A stretch of 10,461 bases of DNA from Actinomycetes bacterium. GTDB taxonomy: Bacteria > Actinomycetota > Actinomycetes > Actinomycetales > Cellulomonadaceae. Under the pieces are notes generated by a model. The model was not told the origin of the DNA. It searched no databases and saw only the letters and a list, made by a program, of their open reading frames with translations. The stretch is taken from contig JAEXEM010000377.1 in NCBI GenBank assembly GCA_023401045.1, forward strand, positions 1-10,461, written 5' to 3'. Position 1 is the stretch's first letter, and every line of letters starts with the position of its first letter. The translations under genes were made by a program, and so were the position numbers. Below, piece by piece: positions 6,424 to 10,461 of this stretch.

Positions 6424-7992
6424 TCACACCTCCGCGGTGTCCATGGCGCCGACGAAGGCGCGCGTGAGGTCGTGCCGGGGGCGCAGGAGGACGTCCTCGG
6501 CGGGGCCCTCCTCGACGACGACGCCGCCGGCCATGAAGACGACGCGGTCGGCCACCTCGCGGGCGAACCGCAGCTGGTGGGTGGCGATGAGCATCGTCAG
6601 GCCCGAGGTCCGGGCGAGGTCCCGGATGACCCGGAGCACCTCGGCGACCTTCTCGGGGTCGAGGGCGCTCGTCGGCTCGTCGAGCAGCAGCACCTTCGGC
6701 CGGGGCGCGAGGGCCCGGGCGATGCCGACACGCTGCTGCTGGCCGCCGGACAGGTGCCGGGGCAGGGCGTCGGCGCGGTGGTCCATGCCGACGCTGAGCA
6801 GCAGCTCGTCGGCGCGGGCGTCCGCCTCGGCCCGGGACATGCCGTGCACCCAGCGCAGCGGGGCGGCGACGTTCTCCCGGACGGTGAGGTGCTCGAAGAG
6901 GTCGAAGCTCTGGAAGACCATGCCGACGCCCGCCTCGACCCGCTGCCGGGCGGTGCGGCGCTCGGGCAGCTCGCGGCCGAGCGAGTCGTAGCCGATCGAC
7001 GTGCCGCCGACGAGCACGGAGCCGCCGTCGAGGCCGTCGAGGTGGTTGAGGGTGCGCAGCAGCGTGCTCTTGCCCGAGCCCGACGGGCCGAGGAGGGCGA
7101 CGACCTCGCCGGCACGGACCGTGAGGTCGATGCCCTTGAGCACCTCGGTGTCGCCGTACGACCGCCGCAGGCCGCGGGCCTCGACCATCGCCTCGCCGAA
7201 GCTGCGCGGCGGCGGGTCGGCACGGTGCCGGCCGGCGTCGGGGTCGTGCGGGACGGGGTCGGTCGCGACGGGCGTCTCGAGGGCGACCGGCGGGGTGACG
7301 ACGGGCCGGCGGCGCAGCGCCCCGGCCAGGCCGCGGGTGCGCACGCCCTCGGGGTCGACGAGCCGTTCGACGAGCAGCTGCACCGCCGTGAGGGCCGCGG
7401 TGAGCAGGAGGTACATCACCGCGGTGGCGAAGTAGATCTCGAAGTAGTCGAACGTGGCCGACGCGAGCTGCTGCGTGCGCAGCGTGAGCTCGGGGACCGC
7501 GATGACCGAGGCGAGGGCCGAGTTCTTCATCGTGGCGACGGCCTCGTTGCCGAGGGCCGGCACCATCGAGCGGAAGGCCTGGGGGCCCACGACGCGACGG
7601 AACAGCTGCGCCGGTGCCAGGCCGAGGGCCCGGCCCGCCCGGCGCTGACCGTCCGGGACCTCGCGGACCGCGGAGCGGATGATCTCGGCGAAGAACGTCG
7701 CCTCGTTCATCGCCAGCGCGACCGCACCGGCGACGACCGGTGCGAGGACGATCCCGGCGTGCGGCAGGACGGTGAAGACGAACACGAGCTGGAGGATGAG
7801 CGGGGTGCCCCGGTAGAGGGTCGTGTAGGCCCGGGCCACGGCCCGCACCGCGCGGTGCCGCGAGAGCAGCATCCCCGCGAGGAGCGAGCCGATGAGCAGG
7901 CCGCCGAAGAACCCGCCCGCCAGCAGCTGGAGCGTGAACGTCATGCCCTGCAGCAGGTAGGGCAGCGTGAGGTAGTGGAGGAAGTCCGTCAT
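6424..7992 (-). CDS. Fused permease/ATP-binding protein of a polar amino acid-type ABC transporter
   Basis: One 522-residue polypeptide carries both the membrane and ATPase parts of an importer. Residues 1-212 are a HisM/GlnP-like permease with about five hydrophobic segments, TLYRGTPLILQL at 58-69 and an EAA-type cytoplasmic loop (EIIRSAVREVPDGQ at 103-116). A proline/arginine-rich linker covers about 213-268. The ATPase at 269-518 has Walker A GPSGSGKST (302-310), Q-loop Gln361, signature LSGGQ (414-418), Walker B VLLLDEP (434-440), SALD (442-445) and His472, so it looks active. Only one permease domain is encoded, so the transporter is probably a dimer of this fusion. This permease/ATPase fusion is known in actinobacteria. 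The ATG at 7992 lies 17 bp after the binding-protein stop; its ribosome site is weak (AGGGG, 8 nt upstream), suggesting coupling. The cargo is probably a small amino-acid- or amide-like compound. Confidence 0.93.
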   Translation of the reverse strand: MTDFLHYLTLPYLLQGMTFTLQLLAGGFFGGLLIGSLLAGMLLSRHRAVRAVARAYTTLYRGTPLILQLVFVFTVLPHAGIVLAPVVAGAVALAMNEATFFAEIIRSAVREVPDGQRRAGRALGLAPAQLFRRVVGPQAFRSMVPALGNEAVATMKNSALASVIAVPELTLRTQQLASATFDYFEIYFATAVMYLLLTAALTAVQLLVERLVDPEGVRTRGLAGALRRRPVVTPPVALETPVATDPVPHDPDAGRHRADPPPRSFGEAMVEARGLRRSYGDTEVLKGIDLTVRAGEVVALLGPSGSGKSTLLRTLNHLDGLDGGSVLVGGTSIGYDSLGRELPERRTARQRVEAGVGMVFQSFDLFEHLTVRENVAAPLRWVHGMSRAEADARADELLLSVGMDHRADALPRHLSGGQQQRVGIARALAPRPKVLLLDEPTSALDPEKVAEVLRVIRDLARTSGLTMLIATHQLRFAREVADRVVFMAGGVVVEEGPAEDVLLRPRHDLTRAFVGAMDTAEV

Positions 7993-8009
7993 GTCGTGGG
8001 CCCCTGCCC

Positions 8010-8921
8010 TCAGCCGACCGAGAGCACGGTGGGCTCGGCCAGGGCGTTCGCGTCGAGCTCCCACTTCTCGGCGAGCTCGGTCTGCAGGCCCGTGTCCTGG
8101 ATGACCGTCAGTGCCCCGACGACGGCGTCACGGAACTCGTGCTCGCCCTGGAGGACGCCGATCCCGATCTCGTAGTCGAGCATGACCGTCTCGGCGGAGT
8201 CGAGCTTGCCGGGGTGCTCGGCGATGAACCGGTTGACCGTGTTGACGTCGTTCATGTACGCGTCCGCACGTCCGGCGAGGATCGCCTGGACGCAGTCGGC
8301 GGAGGAGTCGAAGAGCGCGAGCTCCGGCTTCGGCAGGCCGGCCGCCTCGCACTCGGGGCCCATCGCCTCGACGAGCGGGACCTCGACGTAGCCCTTGTTG
8401 AGGGCGATCGTCAGCCCGCAGATCGAGGTGTCGATGCCGGTGATGCCCTCGGGGTTGCCGGTCGGCACGAGGACGCCGTCGAAGACCTTCGAGTAGCTGA
8501 CGAAGTCGACGCCGCCGGCGGCGCGCTCCTCGGTGGCGTAGAGGTTCGACAGGATCCAGTCGGCCTGACCGCTCGCGACCGTCGGGATGAGCTCGGAGAA
8601 CCCGACCGCGACGTAGTCGACGCCGAAGCCGAGGCACGCGCCGATCGCCTCGCCGAGGTCGATGTCGAATCCGATGTACTGCGACGGGTTCTGCGGGTCG
8701 ATGATCTCGTAGCCCGGCGTGTGGGGGTTGATCGCGTTCGTCTGCGTCGTGCCCACGAGGTCGGGGTAGGTCTCGCGCAGGTCCTCGCACGCGGCGGAGG
8801 CGGCGAGCTCGGCCCAGGGGCCGTCGGCGGTGGCCTCGTCGGCGTCGGCCGTCGAGGTGCAGGCGGCGAGAACGAGGAGCAGAGCGGCCGCGGGGGCGGC
8901 GGCACGGCGGGTCGTCGACAT
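8010..8921 (-). CDS. Solute-binding lipoprotein of the amino acid ABC transporter
   Basis: Encodes a 303-residue precursor with a lipoprotein signal: MSTTRR, a hydrophobic AAPAAALLLVL core and the lipobox LAAC with Cys21 as the lipidated residue. The mature part is a family 3 (polar amino acid type) periplasmic-binding fold: QYIGFDIDLGEAIG, VGFSELIPTVASGQADWILSNLYATEER, CGLTIALNKGYVEVP and CVQAILAGRADAYMNDVNTV. It feeds ligand to the fused transporter encoded next. Two cysteines flank the hinge region (SICGLTI and ADCVQA), an arrangement often seen in actinobacterial homologues. The ATG at 8921 is chosen over an upstream in-frame start at 8981 because it gives a clean signal peptide and has GAGAGGAC 6-7 nt upstream; the upstream option would also run through the operator. 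It is the first gene of the operon. The ligand is unknown; the downstream amidase suggests an amide-containing one. Confidence 0.93.
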   Translation of the reverse strand: MSTTRRAAAPAAALLLVLAACTSTADADEATADGPWAELAASAACEDLRETYPDLVGTTQTNAINPHTPGYEIIDPQNPSQYIGFDIDLGEAIGACLGFGVDYVAVGFSELIPTVASGQADWILSNLYATEERAAGGVDFVSYSKVFDGVLVPTGNPEGITGIDTSICGLTIALNKGYVEVPLVEAMGPECEAAGLPKPELALFDSSADCVQAILAGRADAYMNDVNTVNRFIAEHPGKLDSAETVMLDYEIGIGVLQGEHEFRDAVVGALTVIQDTGLQTELAEKWELDANALAEPTVLSVG

Positions 8922-8962
8922 GGGGGTGTCCTCTCGGTGGGGGGCCGCGATGCGTCGAAGCC

Positions 8963-8980
8963 GGTCAGATGGTCTGACCA
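8963..8980. promoter_or_regulatory. Candidate GntR operator 1 (proximal to binding-protein gene)
   Basis: GGTCAGATGGTCTGACCA contains two nested palindromes: the 7-3-7 repeat GGTCAGA-TGG-TCTGACC at 8963-8979 and the 5-1-5 repeat TGGTC-T-GACCA at 8970-8980. The latter equals the core of the E. coli FadR operator (TGGTCnGACCA), a typical site for FadR-subfamily GntR regulators. It lies 42-59 bp upstream of the binding-protein start, where a bound repressor would cover the promoter. Binding by the neighbouring GntR protein is inferred. Confidence 0.72.
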
Positions 8981-9061
8981 ACTGGCGCCGACGCTACGAC
9001 CCTCGGAAGCCCCGATTGCTCCATGTCGAGAGACTGTTACGACAACTTCACGCGCTGGAAA

Positions 9062-9084
9062 CAGACGGTCTGATGGTCTGGCCA
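9062..9084. promoter_or_regulatory. Candidate GntR operator 2 (proximal to regulator gene)
   Basis: GGTCTGATGGTCTGGCCA at 9067-9084 matches operator 1 at 16 of 18 positions in the same orientation. Its TGGTC-T-GGCCA core has one mismatch to a perfect palindrome, so it may be a weaker site. An additional perfect 5-1-5 palindrome, CAGAC-G-GTCTG, occupies 9062-9072. The site ends 52 bp upstream of the regulator's start, consistent with autoregulation. The two operators are offset by 104 bp. Confidence 0.65.
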
Positions 9085-9126
9085 CGTGCCGCTGACCTCG
9101 TGGTACGTTCCGCAGACCAGGCCCCG

Positions 9127-9132
9127 AGGAGG
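9127..9132 (+). promoter_or_regulatory. Ribosome binding site deciding the GntR start
   Basis: AGGAGG lies 4 nt before the GTG at 9137. It favours that GTG over the in-frame ATG at 9086, which has no such site, and over the internal ATG at 9182, which would remove the N-terminal residues ahead of the winged helix. Confidence 0.7.
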
Positions 9133-9136
9133 CGCC

Positions 9137-9835
9137 GTGAGCACCGTCGACATCCCCCCGCTGGGGCGGCGAACGGAGAGCATGCCGGTCGTGCTCGCCG
9201 CCCACCTCGAGCGCCTCATCGCCACGGGTGCCATCGCCGCGGGTGAGCGCCTGCCCTCCGAGCGCGACCTCGCCGCGTCGCTCTCGGTGTCCCGCGCGAC
9301 GCTGCGCGAGGCGATGCACGAGCTCGAGGCCAAGCACCTCATCGAGCGTCGCCCGGGTCGAGGGACCGTCGTCGTCGCCCCGTCGGACGCCGAGCTCGCG
9401 CTGCGGGACATGTCCGGCGACGGTCGCGAGGTCAACGACGCCGCCGAGCTGCGCAGCATCGTCGAGCCGTCCGTCGCCGGGCTCGCCGCCGAGCGCGCCA
9501 CCCCCGCCAACCTCCTCCAGCTGCGGGAGGTGCTCGAGCGCACGTCCGCGCGCCTCACCCCCGAGGAGTCGCTGCGCTGCGACACCGAGTTCCACCGGCT
9601 CGTCGCGCAGGCGGCCGGCAACCCCCTGCTCACGACGCTGCTCGCCCTCGTCACCGACTGGACGATGGAGGTGCGCCGGCGCTCGCACGCCCAGGTGGCC
9701 GGCCGCCGCACGTCGCACGACGGCCACCGGGCGATCTACCTCGCCATCGAGTCCCACGACGCGGACGCCGCCCGCGCGGCGATGGCCGCGCACCTCGGTG
9801 ACGTGCGCCGGCTCATGGCCGGACCCACGTCCTGA
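9137..9835 (+). CDS. GntR-family transcriptional regulator, FadR subfamily (FCD domain)
   Basis: Encodes 232 residues from GTG 9137. Residues about 18-82 form a GntR winged helix-turn-helix: HLERLIATGAIAAGERLPSERDLA, then SVSRATLREAMHELEAKHLIERR and the wing GRGTVVV. Residues about 103-225 are an all-helical FCD ligand-binding domain with the expected metal-ligand candidates Asp149 and His153 (DTEFHRLV), His197 (DGHRAI) and His219 (AAHLGDV), so it may bind a carboxylate through a metal ion. It is divergent from the binding protein-transporter-RidA-amidase operon, and FadR-like palindromes lie between the two. The likely role is ligand-relieved repression of that operon and of itself. The inducer is unknown; a small carboxylic acid or amide intermediate would fit the domain. 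Whether it also controls the carbamate kinase operon cannot be seen, since that promoter is outside the window. Confidence 0.92.
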   Translation: MSTVDIPPLGRRTESMPVVLAAHLERLIATGAIAAGERLPSERDLAASLSVSRATLREAMHELEAKHLIERRPGRGTVVVAPSDAELALRDMSGDGREVNDAAELRSIVEPSVAGLAAERATPANLLQLREVLERTSARLTPEESLRCDTEFHRLVAQAAGNPLLTTLLALVTDWTMEVRRRSHAQVAGRRTSHDGHRAIYLAIESHDADAARAAMAAHLGDVRRLMAGPTS

Positions 9836-9859
9836 GCCGCCGCGGCGGTCGTCACCTCA

Positions 9860-9890
9860 CGGGCGCCGCGGGCTCACTCCTCGGCGCCCG
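9860..9890. terminator. Possible bidirectional terminator between GntR and nucleotidyltransferase genes
   Basis: CGGGCGCCG at 9860-9868 and CGGCGCCCG at 9882-9890 form a perfect 9-bp stem with a 13-nt loop that contains the stop codon of the leftward gene (9874-9876). A smaller GC palindrome, CCGCCGCGGCGG, lies at 9837-9848 directly after the GntR stop. There is no T-tract, but the location between two convergent genes supports a transcription-end role. Confidence 0.4.
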
Positions 9891-10461
9891 GGCCGCTGCG
9901 TCCCGGGGCGGCGGGCAGCCGCCCCGGCCCCTGGCCCGTGAGGCCGAGCTCGTCGGCGAGGTAGAGGAAGGCGCGGGCGTACGGCTGCGCCGCGACCTCG
10001 GAGCGCACCCGCTCCCAGTCGATCTGCTCGCGCAGCGCGCGTGCCATCGGCAGCAGCCACGTGAAGTCGCAGTAGTGCTCGCCGAGCACGCGCATCTTCG
10101 CCGAGATGATGTCCGTCGCCGGCAGGACCGGCATGCGCACCGCGAGCACCTCGAGCTCGTCGGCCTGCGCGAGCTGCTCGTGGGTCACCGGCTCACCGAC
10201 CATCCGGAAGATGACGTCGACCAGCTGGCCGTGGTGGTACGCCTTGAACAGCCAGTTCTCCGCCGGCTGCTGCACGTCCAGCCCGGCGTCGGCGAGGGCC
10301 TGGCGCGCGGCCTCGACGTCCGCCTCCGCGACGGCGAAGTCCGCGTCGTGGCTCGGTTCGGGCGCGCCGCGCGCCCACGCCGCGTACCCGCCGACGAGCG
10401 CGAACGGGATGCCGGCGTCGAGCAGCGCGACCGCCGTACGACGCAGCCCGTCGTGCAGGGC
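9874..10461 (-). CDS. Nucleotidyltransferase-fold protein, 5' end cut by window edge
   Basis: The frame is open to the right edge of the window, so the visible 195 residues are the C-terminal part; the internal GTG at 10275 is not the start. Near the visible N-terminus lies the nucleotidyltransferase signature: PFALVGGYAAWARG (Gly24-Gly25 of the visible part) followed by the metal-binding pair HDADF (Asp39 and Asp41), and a third carboxylate, Asp82 in GQLVDVIF. A helical region with LPATDIISAKMRVLGEHYCDF follows, as in proteins of the AbiEii/MNT-like and small-molecule nucleotidyltransferase group. The last 20 or so residues are a Gly/Pro-rich tail. No partner antitoxin or toxin gene is visible on the 3' side. 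It converges on the GntR gene and shows no link to the amide pathway. Substrate and role are unknown. Confidence 0.78.
   Translation of the reverse strand, partial: ALHDGLRRTAVALLDAGIPFALVGGYAAWARGAPEPSHDADFAVAEADVEAARQALADAGLDVQQPAENWLFKAYHHGQLVDVIFRMVGEPVTHEQLAQADELEVLAVRMPVLPATDIISAKMRVLGEHYCDFTWLLPMARALREQIDWERVRSEVAAQPYARAFLYLADELGLTGQGPGRLPAAPGRSGPGAEE

Larger units (their letters stand above)
8922..9136. promoter_or_regulatory. Divergent promoter region between transport/amidase operon and GntR gene
   Basis: This 215-bp non-coding stretch separates two divergent genes and is visibly less GC-rich around 9010-9065 than its surroundings. It holds the two operator-like repeats listed separately, one near each gene. 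I see no sigma-70-like -35/-10 pair that I would defend; TTGCTC at 9016-9021 followed by TACGAC at 9038-9043 (16-bp spacer, + strand) is the best but weak candidate. Both the binding-protein gene and the regulator gene must be transcribed from here. Confidence 0.75.

Noticed and set aside
6283..8175. A 630-codon open frame on the + strand opposite the ABC transporter fusion
   Set aside because: No domain is recognisable and all ABC motifs are on the other strand; explained by codon bias of the real gene.
9101..9119. A third operator-like site, TGGT...ACCA with a 15-bp spacer, before the GntR gene
   Set aside because: Only the outer four bases pair, it lacks the TGGTCnGACCA core, and such short matches are expected by chance.
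9874..10461. Toxin-antitoxin pair (nucleotidyltransferase toxin type)
   Set aside because: Only the nucleotidyltransferase-fold gene is visible; its upstream neighbour is outside the window and the downstream neighbour is an FCD regulator, so no pair can be supported.

Overview
The window is very GC-rich DNA with strong third-position G/C bias, tightly packed genes, start/stop overlaps of the ATGA type and AGGAGG-like ribosome binding sites. This points to an actinobacterium, plausibly a Cellulomonas/Isoptericola-like member of the Micrococcales. That placement is inferred from composition and gene style only. There are nine protein genes, seven complete and one cut at each window edge. No RNA gene, insertion sequence, integrase or CRISPR array is visible.

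Region 1 (3-4769, + strand) is the 3' part of a four-gene transcription unit: a DUF1116 protein of the YlbE/AllG family (5' end outside the window), a carbamate kinase, a cysteine hydrolase of the isochorismatase superfamily that closely resembles bacterial biuret hydrolase, and an NCS2/AzgA-like permease carrying an extra C-terminal domain. Three of the four genes are joined by 4-bp overlaps or a 2-bp gap. In E. coli the DUF1116 protein AllG works with FdrA (AllF) and YlbF (AllH) as oxamate carbamoyltransferase, and carbamate kinase then makes ATP from the carbamoyl phosphate. The unit therefore looks like uptake, amide hydrolysis and phosphorolytic carbamoyl recovery from a ureide such as oxalurate, biuret or allophanate. 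The permease tail resembles the C-terminal domain of allophanate hydrolase, which independently suggests ureide/allophanate chemistry.

Region 2 (4817-8921, - strand, convergent with region 1) is a second operon, read from right to left: a solute-binding lipoprotein, a fused permease/ATPase of the polar amino acid ABC transporter type, a RidA-family protein and an acetamidase/formamidase. This looks like import and deamidation of a small amide or amino-acid-like nitrogen compound.

Region 3 (8922-9136) is the divergent promoter region. It holds two near-identical 18-bp sites built on a TGGTC-n-GACCA palindrome, 104 bp apart, one next to each divergent gene. They are strong candidates for the operators of the FCD-type GntR regulator at 9137-9835. 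A nucleotidyltransferase-fold gene (9874-10461, - strand, 5' end outside the window) converges on the regulator and seems unrelated to the pathway.

The most unusual points are the permease fused to an allophanate-hydrolase-C-like domain, the pairing of a biuret-hydrolase-like enzyme with the oxamate carbamoyltransferase/carbamate kinase module, and the phased twin operators.
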